From assembly GCF_017875765.1 (NCBI RefSeq), contig NZ_JAGGNA010000001.1, positions 2,693,001-2,757,000 on the forward strand: 64,000 bases of DNA, read 5' to 3'. A program made the position numbers and the translations under genes. The DNA comes from Flavobacterium sp. CG_23.5 (GTDB taxonomy: Bacteria; Bacteroidota; Bacteroidia; Flavobacteriales; Flavobacteriaceae). Of this stretch, positions 1 through 6,369 are shown one piece after another. The notes beneath the pieces were generated by a model. It worked only from the letters and a program-made list of their open reading frames with translations. It was not told the DNA's origin and searched no databases. Each line of letters opens with the position of its first letter. The stretch's first letter is position 1.

Positions 1-808
1 ACAAGTCTTTCACAAATAAAACGCCTTCAATCTGGTCAATATTGTCTCTATAAACTGGAATTCTTGAATATCCTTTTTCTATGATTTTGGGACAAATAGC
101 AGCGAAAGGTTCTTCAATTTCTAAAGCAAAAATATCTATTCTCGGGCTCATCACTTGTTTCGTATCCGTATTTCCAAAACTCACAATTCCTTCTAATATT
201 TTTTGTTCTTCGGTTGAGGTTTCGTCTGAATCAGTAAGTTCTAATGCTTGTGACAATTGATTGACGGAGAAATTGGTCTTTTGTTTTCCTAATTTATTAT
301 GCAAATATATCGTGGCGGATCGCATGGGTAAACTCAAAGGCGAAAGCAATTTGTCAAGGGCTGCAATAGGATAAGCAATCAACTTGGCAAACTTGATATT
401 GTTTCTGCTGGCATACACTTTTGGTAAAACCTCACCAAACAACAACAGTAAAAAAGTTACGACAATTACTTCCAGAATAAATTTTAAAACTGGCGAAGTG
501 ACTGCGGCAAATAAATTTTTTCCCACAAATGAAAATAAAATTACCACTCCTATGTTGATGAAATTATTAGCTACAAGAAGTGTGGCTAACAATTTTTTGG
601 GTTTTTCAAGAAGATCTGATATTATTTTTCCTTTGGAAACATTTTCTTGTAAGGTTACATCGATGTCTTTTTGTGACAACGAAAACAAGGCTACTTCTGC
701 TCCGGAAACTAAAGCAGAACAAAATAGTAAGGCAAATATCCCAATAAAACCAAATACTAAATCAGTATCAATGGCATAGGAAAAGAATAAACTGGGCTCT
801 GGGTCCAA
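1..808 (-). CDS. gldE: Gliding motility-associated protein GldE (partial, C-terminus beyond window)
   Basis: About 269 codons are visible and the gene runs off the left edge. The N-terminal half is a DUF21-type membrane module with hydrophobic segments and the motif SGAEVALFSL. A CBS region follows, with conserved stretches such as VMSPRIDIFALE and GYSRIPVYRDN. This is the architecture of the CorC/HlyC-like transporter family. GldE belongs to that family and is tied to type IX secretion and gliding in Flavobacterium. The order mutY-ssb-gldE is the usual flavobacterial one, with gldD expected next. No ATG is available at the N-terminus; the best start is TTG at 806-808 (LDPEPSLF), just after an in-frame stop and 23 bp past ssb. 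Family assignment is firm; the start is inferred. Confidence 0.88.
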   Translation of the reverse strand, partial: MDPEPSLFFSYAIDTDLVFGFIGIFALLFCSALVSGAEVALFSLSQKDIDVTLQENVSKGKIISDLLEKPKKLLATLLVANNFINIGVVILFSFVGKNLFAAVTSPVLKFILEVIVVTFLLLLFGEVLPKVYASRNNIKFAKLIAYPIAALDKLLSPLSLPMRSATIYLHNKLGKQKTNFSVNQLSQALELTDSDETSTEEQKILEGIVSFGNTDTKQVMSPRIDIFALEIEEPFAAICPKIIEKGYSRIPVYRDNIDQIEGVLFVKDL

Positions 809-831
809 ATTAAATAAGATTAGTTAAACAA

Positions 832-1272
832 TCAAAACGGTAAATCATTGATAGGTAAATCGCTTTTTTGTGTGTCAAAGTTAGTGTTTTTTGTGGATTC
901 CGAACTTTGAATTTGTTTGTTGTTGTCGTTGTCCTTCTTTGTGGATAAAAAAGTAAACTCCATTACTAGAATTTCGGTCGTGTATTTAGTTGATCCATCC
1001 TCCGCTTGCCACTGACGGGATTTTAAACGTCCCTCCACATATATTTTGTCCCCCTTGGAAAGGTATTTTTCACAAATTTCGGCGGCCTTATTTCGTACCA
1101 CTAAATTATGCCACTCGGTAGAAGTGATTTTTTCGTTGGTCGTTTTATTGATGTAAACGTCGTTTGTTGCCAATTGAAATCTTCCGATACAGTTGCCTCC
1201 TTCAAAATAATGCATTTTGACTTCGTCACCTAAATGCCCTATTAGCATCACCTTATTTAAAGTTCCATTCAT
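832..1272 (-). CDS. ssb: Single-stranded DNA-binding protein
   Basis: The protein has one OB-fold (about residues 1-108) with the SSB signatures KVMLIGHLG, TEWHNLVV and GRLKSRQW. A variable polar linker follows, and it ends in the acidic tip DLPINDLPF, the tail that recruits replication and repair partners. It binds ssDNA, normally as a tetramer. I start it at MNGTLNK (ATG ending at 1272), because that is where SSB homology begins; a second ATG three codons upstream (1281) is possible. It lies between mutY and gldE on the same strand, with a 50 bp gap to mutY. A TATCTTTG box on the minus strand (1295-1302) may give it its own promoter. Confidence 0.95.
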   Translation of the reverse strand: MNGTLNKVMLIGHLGDEVKMHYFEGGNCIGRFQLATNDVYINKTTNEKITSTEWHNLVVRNKAAEICEKYLSKGDKIYVEGRLKSRQWQAEDGSTKYTTEILVMEFTFLSTKKDNDNNKQIQSSESTKNTNFDTQKSDLPINDLPF

Positions 1273-1322
1273 GATATTCAAATCCTATTTCAATCAAAGA
1301 TACATTTTTTTGCAATCTTATA

Positions 1323-2357
1323 TTATTCCTTTTCTATAAAATTGTGAATCACAATGGGGAAAGGAAATGTTTTTAAAGTGTCATTATTTATTCCGTTTTC
1401 AATGCTTCCGTTTAGATTGACTTTCCAAAACTTGATATGCAAATGTTGATGTGATAATTTATGGATTATACTTTTCTCGTTATCTTCTAATATGCTTACA
1501 ACGGTATTGTCCTTAAAATATTCAGTTTCTATTTGCTCAGAGATAAAATCGAAATTCTCTTCCTTTTCTGTTTCTATCAAAGGGAATTCATATAAGTTAT
1601 GCCAAATGCCTTTTGCGATTCGTTTTTGAATTATCGTATTGTCCTTTTCATCTGCAACAACTAAATAATTAAAGTAACGGTTGCGAACTTTTAACTTTTT
1701 AGACTTTACTGGTAATTGATCTACTTTCTTTTTTTGTAAAGCAGCGCAACTTTCGTTAAAAACGCAAATTCCACAATTCGGACTCTTGGGAACACATTGC
1801 AAAGCACCAAACTCCATTATTGCCTGATTGAAAATAGCGGGATTAGCTTTTGGCATTAATTCGAAAGCCAAAGCAGCGAATTCTTTTTTGGCGGAAGCCT
1901 GAGCAATATCTGTTTCAATGTCAAAATAACGGGACAAAACGCGAAACACATTTCCGTCAACAACGGGAACTGCTTCGTTGTAAGAAAAAGAAGCAATTGC
2001 CGCTGCGGTGTATTCTCCAACTCCTTTCAGTTTCAGTAAATCAGAATAATTGCCTGGGAAAATTCCGTCTAAATCAGAAGCGATGTATTGAGCCGTTTTA
2101 TGTAGATTTCGGGCACGGGAATAATAACCCAATCCCTGCCAAAGTTTTAATACTTGTTCTTCACTTGCTGCGGCGAGATCAAAAACAGTTGGAAAAGCAG
2201 TGGTGAACGATAAAAAATAAGGCATTCCTTGAGCTACTCGCGTCTGTTGTAACATGATTTCGGAGAGCCAAATGGGGTATGGATTGGTGGTGTTTCTCCA
2301 TGGTAAATCCCGTTTATTTTGTAAATACCATTTTATCAATACGTTAGAAAAATTCAT
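1323..2357 (-). CDS. mutY: Adenine DNA glycosylase MutY
   Basis: This base-excision repair enzyme removes A mispaired with 8-oxoG. Visible features are catalytic Glu33 in SEIMLQQTRV, the helix-hairpin-helix GVGEYTA (113-118), catalytic Asp134 in VVDGNV, and a complete [4Fe-4S] ligand set C188-X6-C195-X2-C198-X5-C204. The C-terminal third looks like the NUDIX-like 8-oxoG recognition domain (GIWHNLYEFPL; HKLSHQHLHIKFW). Its 344 residues are normal for the family. It is first in the minus-strand run mutY-ssb-gldE and is divergent from the HU gene. No key residue appears to be missing. Confidence 0.96.
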   Translation of the reverse strand: MNFSNVLIKWYLQNKRDLPWRNTTNPYPIWLSEIMLQQTRVAQGMPYFLSFTTAFPTVFDLAAASEEQVLKLWQGLGYYSRARNLHKTAQYIASDLDGIFPGNYSDLLKLKGVGEYTAAAIASFSYNEAVPVVDGNVFRVLSRYFDIETDIAQASAKKEFAALAFELMPKANPAIFNQAIMEFGALQCVPKSPNCGICVFNESCAALQKKKVDQLPVKSKKLKVRNRYFNYLVVADEKDNTIIQKRIAKGIWHNLYEFPLIETEKEENFDFISEQIETEYFKDNTVVSILEDNEKSIIHKLSHQHLHIKFWKVNLNGSIENGINNDTLKTFPFPIVIHNFIEKE

Positions 2358-2415
2358 CTTTAAATATTAGACTGCAAAAGTAAAAGTTTATGTGATTAAA
2401 ATTTAATGAATTAGC

Positions 2416-2447
2416 TTGAATAATTGTTTTTTAAATTCCTATATTTG
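2416..2447 (+). promoter_or_regulatory. Promoter of the HU gene
   Basis: TTG at 2416-2418 is followed after 21 bp by TATATTTG (2440-2447), which fits the Bacteroidota consensus TTTG/TTG-N19-21-TAnnTTTG. Transcription would start near 2454, leaving a short leader before the ATG at 2491. This also argues against a longer HU reading frame starting at 2416. Confidence 0.65.
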
Positions 2448-2490
2448 CAAACTCAAAAAAATAGTACAACATAATATAATAGGAAAGAAA

Positions 2491-2781
2491 ATGACGAAAG
2501 CAGATATCGTAGCAAAAATTTCAGAAAAACTAGGTCTTGAAAAAGGAGATGTTCAGGCAACTGTAGAGACTTTTATGAATGAAGTAAAAAATTCATTAGA
2601 AACTGGAGACAATGTTTATTTAAGAGGTTTTGGAAGTTTTATTGTAAAAACTAGAGCAGAAAAAACAGGTAGAAATATCTCAAAAAATACAACAATAAAA
2701 ATTCCTGCACATAACATTCCTGCATTTAAACCTGCAAAAGTTTTTGTTGAAGGAGTAAAAATAAATAACGAAGCAAAATAA
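2491..2781 (+). CDS. HU family DNA-binding protein
   Basis: This is a 96-residue histone-like protein that bends DNA and helps organise the nucleoid. It shows the typical HU/IHF plan: helical dimerisation region MTKADIVAKISEKLG, then RGFGSF, then the beta-arm GRNISKNTTIKIPAHNI and FKPAKVF. The arm carries the intercalating-proline type sequence IPAHNIPAF. I use ATG 2491, preceded by AGGAAAGAAA, because family homology begins there and the upstream in-frame sequence is promoter DNA. The small basic ORF at 2813 follows 31 bp later and may be co-transcribed. Confidence 0.93.
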   Translation: MTKADIVAKISEKLGLEKGDVQATVETFMNEVKNSLETGDNVYLRGFGSFIVKTRAEKTGRNISKNTTIKIPAHNIPAFKPAKVFVEGVKINNEAK

Positions 2782-2812
2782 CATAATTAATTAATCATAA
2801 AATCTTCAAGAT

Positions 2813-2905
2813 ATGCCAAGCGGTAAAAAAAGAAAGAGACATAAGGTAGCGACTCACAAACGTAAAAAAAGAGCGAGAGCTAACCGTCACAAAAAGAAAA
2901 AGTAG
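2813..2905 (+). CDS. 30-residue, extremely basic small protein
   Basis: The reading frame ATG to TAG encodes 30 residues, beginning MPSGKKRKRHKVATHKRKK and ending NRHKKKK. It has 11 Lys, 6 Arg and 3 His and no acidic residue. It lies 31 bp after the HU stop and ends inside an intrinsic terminator, as expected for the last gene of a transcript. I recall near-identical short ORFs in other flavobacteria, but assign no function. The composition suggests nucleic-acid or ribosome binding. Flavobacterial ribosomes are known to carry small lineage-specific proteins, so a ribosomal role is one option; a nucleoid role beside HU is another. Confidence 0.7.
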   Translation: MPSGKKRKRHKVATHKRKKRARANRHKKKK

Positions 2906-2924
2906 TTTTAAACTACTTTTTTCT
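2897..2924 (+). terminator. Intrinsic terminator after HU and the basic peptide
   Basis: AAAAAGTAGT and ACTACTTTTT form a stem around a short T/A loop and run into a T-rich tract. The 5' arm overlaps the last codons of the 30-residue ORF. Confidence 0.7.
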
Positions 2925-3012
2925 TTTTAAAAGTTCATTGAAATTGAAACGGAATGATTTAAGAATTAAGATTAACGATTGTAGATTGCAGATTTTTTTT
3001 AAAACATCTGAA

Positions 3013-3043
3013 ATCGAGAATCAAAAATCGAGAATCAAAAATC
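3013..3043. repeat. Tandem 14-bp repeat, 2.2 copies
   Basis: The unit ATCGAGAATCAAAA occurs twice in succession and is followed by a partial ATC. It lies in the gene-free stretch between the HU transcript terminator and RNase G. Confidence 0.85.
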
Positions 3044-3103
3044 TTTAAGTTTCCCCGGGTACAATACCTGTTAAAAATATTGTTTAATCCATCCTGACAA
3101 TTC

Positions 3104-3134
3104 AGTTATGAGTTATGAGTTATGAGTTATGAGT
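3104..3134. repeat. Tandem 7-bp repeat, 4.4 copies
   Basis: The unit AGTTATG is repeated four times and followed by AGTT and a T run. It lies 66 bp before the preferred RNase G start. An alternative in-frame ATG (3122) lies inside the array and is therefore a poor start candidate. Confidence 0.9.
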
Positions 3135-3141
3135 TTTTTTT

Positions 3142-3174
3142 AAACTTTAAACCTGAAACTTTAAACCTAAAACT
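3142..3174. repeat. Tandem 14-bp repeat, 2.4 copies
   Basis: AAACTTTAAACCTG and AAACTTTAAACCTA are adjacent and followed by AAACT. It is the third tandem array within 165 bp, all with periods of 7 or 14 bp. Confidence 0.85.
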
Positions 3175-3199
3175 AAAAGTTCGGATAAAAATTTACAGC

Positions 3200-4744
3200 G
3201 TGAATAAAGAATTAATCATCCGATCCAGTTCTGAAGCAGTAGATTTTGCCTTATTAAAAGATGGAAAACTAATTGAATTACACAAACAGGAAGAAAAAAG
3301 CAACTTTCAAGTAGGCGATATTTTTATTGCCAAAATACGAAAACCAGTTGCCGGACTTAACGCTGCTTTTGTAAATGTAGGCTTCGAAAAAGATGCCTTT
3401 TTACATTATCACGATTTAGGACCCAATTTAGCTTCCCAATTGAAATTCATAAAACTTGTAAGCGCAGGTAAATTAAAAGATTTCTCCCTAAAAACCTTCC
3501 AGTTTGAAAAAGAAATAGACAAAGATGGTACTATTACTGATGTATTAAGTTCCAATCAATCTGTTTTAGTACAAGTCGTCAAAGAACCAATATCTACCAA
3601 AGGACCTAGAATTAGCGCTGAGCTTTCTCTAGCCGGACGTTTTATTGTTTTGGTTCCCTTTTCTGACCGTGTTTCTATTTCACAAAAAATAGAAGACAAA
3701 AAAGAAAAAGACCGTTTGAAACGACTCGTACAATCCATCAAACCAAAAGGATTTGGTGTTATTGTTCGCACAGTAGCCGAAGGCAAAAATACAGCCGAAT
3801 TAGAAAAAGATTTGCAGAACCTGCTCAGCAGATGGACTGCAATGTGTAAAAAATTACCGACTGCTCATCATCCGTCCAAAGTATTAGGAGAACTCAACAG
3901 AGCCTCTTCGATATTAAGAGATGTATTTAATGATACCTTTAGTGGTATTCAAATTGATGATGAAGAGTTGTACAACCAAACGAAGGATTATTTGCAAGAA
4001 ATTGCACCTTCAAAACAATCAATTGTTAAGTTTTATCAATCAAATGATACGCCTATTTTTGAGAAATACAACATAGAGAGACAAATCAAAACCTCCTTTG
4101 GGAAAACAGTTTCCATGAGTAAAGGGGCATATCTTATTATCGAACACACTGAAGCTTTGCACGTTATAGACGTGAACAGCGGAAACCGTTCTAATAAGGC
4201 CACTAATCAGGAAGACACCGCAATGGAAGTGAATATGATTGCCGCTGCCGAAATCGCCAGACAATTGCGTCTTCGTGATATGGGTGGTATCATAGTAGTG
4301 GATTTTATCGACATGTCAAATCCAGAAAATCGTAAAGTGTTGTTCGAATTCCTTAGGGAAGAAATGAGCGATGATAAAGCGAAACACAAAATCTTACCTC
4401 CTAGTAAATTTGGATTAGTCCAGATAACAAGACAAAGAGTAAGACCAGAAGTAAATATTAAAACCAGAGAAGAAGATCCAAACAATGAAAATGGCGAAAT
4501 AGAAGCGCCAATTCAAATCATTGATAAAATAGGTTCTGATCTGGAAACAATTTTAAAAACCCACAATAAAGTCGTACTTAATGTACACCCGTTTGTGGCT
4601 GCATACCTCAGTAAAGGTTTTCCATCATTACGTTCAAAATGGTTTTTTGAACATAAAAAGTGGGTGAAAATCATACCTCGTGACGCTTACACGTATTTAG
4701 AATATCATTTCTACGATAAAAAAGGAAATGTTATTACATATTAA
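3200..4744 (+). CDS. rng: Ribonuclease G/E family endoribonuclease
   Basis: This enzyme cuts single-stranded RNA in rRNA maturation and mRNA decay. An N-terminal S1-like segment (VGDIFIAKIRKPVAGLNAAF) precedes the RNase E/G catalytic core. The metal-binding aspartates are D324 in IDVNSGN and D368/D371 in VVDFIDM. With start GTG 3200 (VNKELIIRSSSEAVDF) it has 514 residues, close to RNase G rather than the long RNase E; upstream in-frame sequence is tandem-repeat DNA. The CPxCxG zinc-link motif of E. coli RNase E is absent; the corresponding stretch reads ITRQRVRPEVNIKTREED. There is no degradosome-like C-terminal extension. A strong terminator follows directly. Confidence 0.93.
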   Translation: MNKELIIRSSSEAVDFALLKDGKLIELHKQEEKSNFQVGDIFIAKIRKPVAGLNAAFVNVGFEKDAFLHYHDLGPNLASQLKFIKLVSAGKLKDFSLKTFQFEKEIDKDGTITDVLSSNQSVLVQVVKEPISTKGPRISAELSLAGRFIVLVPFSDRVSISQKIEDKKEKDRLKRLVQSIKPKGFGVIVRTVAEGKNTAELEKDLQNLLSRWTAMCKKLPTAHHPSKVLGELNRASSILRDVFNDTFSGIQIDDEELYNQTKDYLQEIAPSKQSIVKFYQSNDTPIFEKYNIERQIKTSFGKTVSMSKGAYLIIEHTEALHVIDVNSGNRSNKATNQEDTAMEVNMIAAAEIARQLRLRDMGGIIVVDFIDMSNPENRKVLFEFLREEMSDDKAKHKILPPSKFGLVQITRQRVRPEVNIKTREEDPNNENGEIEAPIQIIDKIGSDLETILKTHNKVVLNVHPFVAAYLSKGFPSLRSKWFFEHKKWVKIIPRDAYTYLEYHFYDKKGNVITY

Positions 4745-4748
4745 ATCA

Positions 4749-4780
4749 AAACCGCCTTTCGCAAGATTGGCGGTTTTTTT
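4749..4780 (+). terminator. Intrinsic terminator of rng
   Basis: AAACCGCC and GGCGGTTT form an 8-bp GC-rich stem followed by a run of T. It begins five bases after the RNase G stop. Confidence 0.9.
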
Positions 4781-4790
4781 GTGCCTTGTT

Positions 4791-4815
4791 GTCATTGCGA
4801 GGAACGAAGCAATCT
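4791..4815. repeat. Dispersed GTCATTGCGAGG-type intergenic repeat
   Basis: GTCATTGCGAGGAACGAAGC followed by AATCT resembles a short intergenic repeat that I recall from many bacterial genomes. Only one copy is seen in this window, so the call rests on recall, not on copies counted here. Confidence 0.45.
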
Positions 4816-4842
4816 AATCTGTAATTTTCATTTTATTTTTTT

Positions 4843-4921
4843 GGAGCTATTTCCGGCTATACTTTGCAATCTTTTATCCCTAAAAATCGGGATAAAAGGA
4901 TTTTCACTACTATCCGGGCTA
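4843..4921. repeat. Dispersed palindromic intergenic element, copy A
   Basis: The element starts GGAGCTATTTCC and ends TATCCGGGCTA. Its centre is a perfect 10-bp hairpin, CTTTTATCCC (4871-4880) with GGGATAAAAG (4889-4898). A second copy at 41904-41986 shares the outer sequence (GGAGCT-TTCC, GCTAT, CAATCTTTT, AAAAGGATTT, CAC, CTATC-GGGCTA) but has a different central stem. Such elements are common between genes in Flavobacterium. Confidence 0.75.
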
Positions 4922-4941
4922 GGGAATTTGTGTATAAAAAA

Positions 4942-5046
4942 TTATCTTCTTTTCTCAGCAAAAAAATGCAACATCATCTCCGAAGCTTCATTTGCTAAAA
5001 CACCACGAACTACTTTCGTTTGGGGATGCAATTGCGTTCCCATTTT
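4942..5046 (-). pseudogene. Displaced 3' end of tadA (C-terminal ~34 codons)
   Basis: The minus strand encodes MGTQLHPQTKVVRGVLANEA and continues to FFAEKRR-stop. This matches the C-terminus of intact TadA (MGTQLHPKTKVVRGVLASEA to FFAEKRK-stop) at about 28 of 33 residues. The two copies (4942-5043 and 5863-5964) have the same length with no indel. Homology fades just upstream of the KMGT codons, and no start or active site remains. The toxin-antitoxin pair lies exactly between this fragment and intact tadA. I read it as the original gene end pushed away by an insertion that brought its own copy. Confidence 0.85.
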
Positions 5047-5143
5047 CATTACTTCCCACCCTTAAATTCTCAACTGCTAAAAAAAAATATTACATTAGAC
5101 GCTAATATTGAGTGTAATAGAATAGAAAATTTAATAAAAAAAA

Positions 5144-5174
5144 TTGCATATCACGTGATTAATTTATAATTTTA
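5144..5174 (+). promoter_or_regulatory. Promoter and candidate operator of the toxin-antitoxin operon
   Basis: TTG (5144-5146), a 20-bp spacer and TAATTTTA (5167-5174) fit a flavobacterial promoter. The spacer holds the perfect palindrome ATCACGTGAT (5150-5159), well placed for autorepression by the antitoxin. The promoter call is pattern-based and the operator role is inferred. Confidence 0.55.
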
Positions 5175-5193
5175 CACGTAAATAAATTTCATC

Positions 5194-5436
5194 ATGAATA
5201 CTAAGCTCACTTTGAATATTGACCAAAATACAATTGAGGACGCTAAATTTTACGCTAAAAACAATAGCGTGAGTCTTTCTAAACTTATTGAGAATTATCT
5301 GCAGTCATTGACCAAAAAAGATGCTGAAAAGACTAAAGTAAGTCCGCTTGTAGAAAGTCTCACGGGAGTTATTTCGCTTGAAAACGATGATTACAAAAAA
5401 GAATATTCTGATTATTTATCAAAAAAATATTCTTAA
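5194..5436 (+). CDS. DUF6364 family antitoxin-like protein
   Basis: This is an 80-residue protein with an N-terminal ribbon-helix-helix-like stretch (TKLTLNIDQNTIEDAKFYAK, then SVSLSKLIENYL). That pattern is seen in DUF6364 proteins paired with PIN toxins. The charged C-terminus (about 45-80) would bind and neutralise the partner. Its stop TAA overlaps the toxin ATG by one base (TAATG), so translation is probably coupled. The promoter contains a palindrome that it may bind. DNA binding is inferred from the fold and position. The pair sits in an insertion scar in tadA. Confidence 0.82.
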   Translation: MNTKLTLNIDQNTIEDAKFYAKNNSVSLSKLIENYLQSLTKKDAEKTKVSPLVESLTGVISLENDDYKKEYSDYLSKKYS

Positions 5437-5843
5437 TGGAGAAATTATTGGTCGACACAAACATCGTAATCGATTTACTGTCAAAACGTGAAGGATTTTA
5501 TAGAGAAGCACAGGAACTTTTTACCTTGGCAGATCACAATAAAGTAAAACTCTATATCTCTTCTTTGTCAATAGCAAACACCCATTATTTATTAGCAAGA
5601 AATCATAAATTAGATGAGGCAAGAAAAATCCTGATTAAGTTTAAAGTATTGGTAGAAGTTTTACCTATGGATGACAAAATTTTAGAATTGGCATTGGTTT
5701 CTGATTTCAAAGATTTTGAAGATGCCATTCAATACCATACCGCTTTAGAAAATGATTTGGATATTATTATCACCCGGAACAAGAAAGATTTTAAAAAATC
5801 TATTCTTCCCGTTTTGACCGCAAAAGAATATCTAAAAAAATAA
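5436..5843 (+). CDS. PIN domain (VapC-like) toxin ribonuclease
   Basis: This 135-residue protein spans a single PIN domain. Visible metal-site candidates are D7 (VDTNIVIDLL, with D13), D96 in FEDAIQYHTAL, and the C-terminal IITRNKKDF with D118. The mid-domain acidic residue usual in PIN proteins is not obvious near SSLSIANTHYLL; that region reads N48-T49. Related toxins cut tRNA, rRNA or mRNA; the target here is unknown. It overlaps the antitoxin stop by one base. The next gene, tadA, converges with a 19-bp gap. PIN assignment is firm; toxicity is inferred from gene arrangement. Confidence 0.85.
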   Translation: MEKLLVDTNIVIDLLSKREGFYREAQELFTLADHNKVKLYISSLSIANTHYLLARNHKLDEARKILIKFKVLVEVLPMDDKILELALVSDFKDFEDAIQYHTALENDLDIIITRNKKDFKKSILPVLTAKEYLKK

Positions 5844-5862
5844 CGTTAAGAGAATTTTTTAC

Positions 5863-6306
5863 CTACTTCCTTTTTTCCGCAAAAAAACGCAACATCAACT
5901 CTGAAGCTTCACTCGCTAAAACACCACGAACCACTTTAGTTTTAGGATGCAATTGCGTTCCCATTTTTACAAACCCGCGGTTTTCATCGCTTGCTCCGTA
6001 AACAATTTTAGAAATCTGACTCCAATATAAAGCACCGGCGCACATTTGGCAAGGTTCCAGTGTAACATAAAGCGTACAGCCTATTAAATATTTTCCACCA
6101 AGATAATTCGCCGCTGCAGTGATGGATTGCATTTCGGCATGAGCTGTTACATCGTTCAACAATTCGGTTAAATTATGGCTTCTTGCAATAACTGTATTGT
6201 CAATTACAATAATGGCACCAACAGGAATTTCGTCTTTGTCAAAAGCCATTTCGGCTTCCTGCAAAGCTTTTTTCATAAAATATTCGTCGGTGAAAAGATT
6301 TATCAT
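5863..6306 (-). CDS. tadA: tRNA-specific adenosine-34 deaminase
   Basis: The enzyme converts A34 to inosine in the tRNA-Arg(ACG) anticodon. The cytidine-deaminase zinc site is complete: H56-A-E58 and P85-C86-QM-C89. The 147-residue length is usual, and the start MINLFTDEYFMKKAL matches the family N-terminus. The last 34 codons are duplicated at 4942-5046 on the far side of the toxin-antitoxin pair. This essential-type gene therefore seems to have been kept intact during an insertion at its 3' end. A TATTTTTG box ends only five bases before the ATG, so the mRNA may be leaderless. Confidence 0.95.
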   Translation of the reverse strand: MINLFTDEYFMKKALQEAEMAFDKDEIPVGAIIVIDNTVIARSHNLTELLNDVTAHAEMQSITAAANYLGGKYLIGCTLYVTLEPCQMCAGALYWSQISKIVYGASDENRGFVKMGTQLHPKTKVVRGVLASEASELMLRFFAEKRK

Positions 6307-6311
6307 ACCTG

Positions 6312-6319
6312 CAAAAATA
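6312..6319 (-). promoter_or_regulatory. Likely -7 box of tadA (leaderless arrangement)
   Basis: The minus strand reads TATTTTTG, matching TAnnTTTG, with five bases before the ATG. No clear -33 element is seen. If used, transcription would begin at or very near the start codon. Confidence 0.4.
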
Positions 6320-6369
6320 CTATTTTGATATTATTTTTCATTACTTTTAATTCCTGCTACTAGAAAAAT

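Noticed and set aside
384..779. Plus-strand 131-codon open frame
   Set aside because: It lies antisense within gldE, whose minus-strand frame shows DUF21 and CBS motifs; the plus frame has no recognisable domain.
2416..2490. N-terminal extension of HU from TTG 2416
   Set aside because: The stretch holds the -33 and -7 promoter boxes; HU homology begins at ATG 2491.
3122..3199. N-terminal extension of RNase G from ATG 3122
   Set aside because: The extension is encoded by tandem-repeat DNA and has no homology to the family; the conserved N-terminus begins at GTG 3200.
4781..5065. Plus-strand 94-codon open frame after rng
   Set aside because: It is composed of intergenic repeats and the antisense of the displaced tadA end. 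Its amino-acid sequence is not protein-like.
4791..5193. Complete insertion sequence at the rng-tadA gap
   Set aside because: No transposase, terminal inverted repeats or target duplication was found. The tadA 3' duplication explains the structure better.
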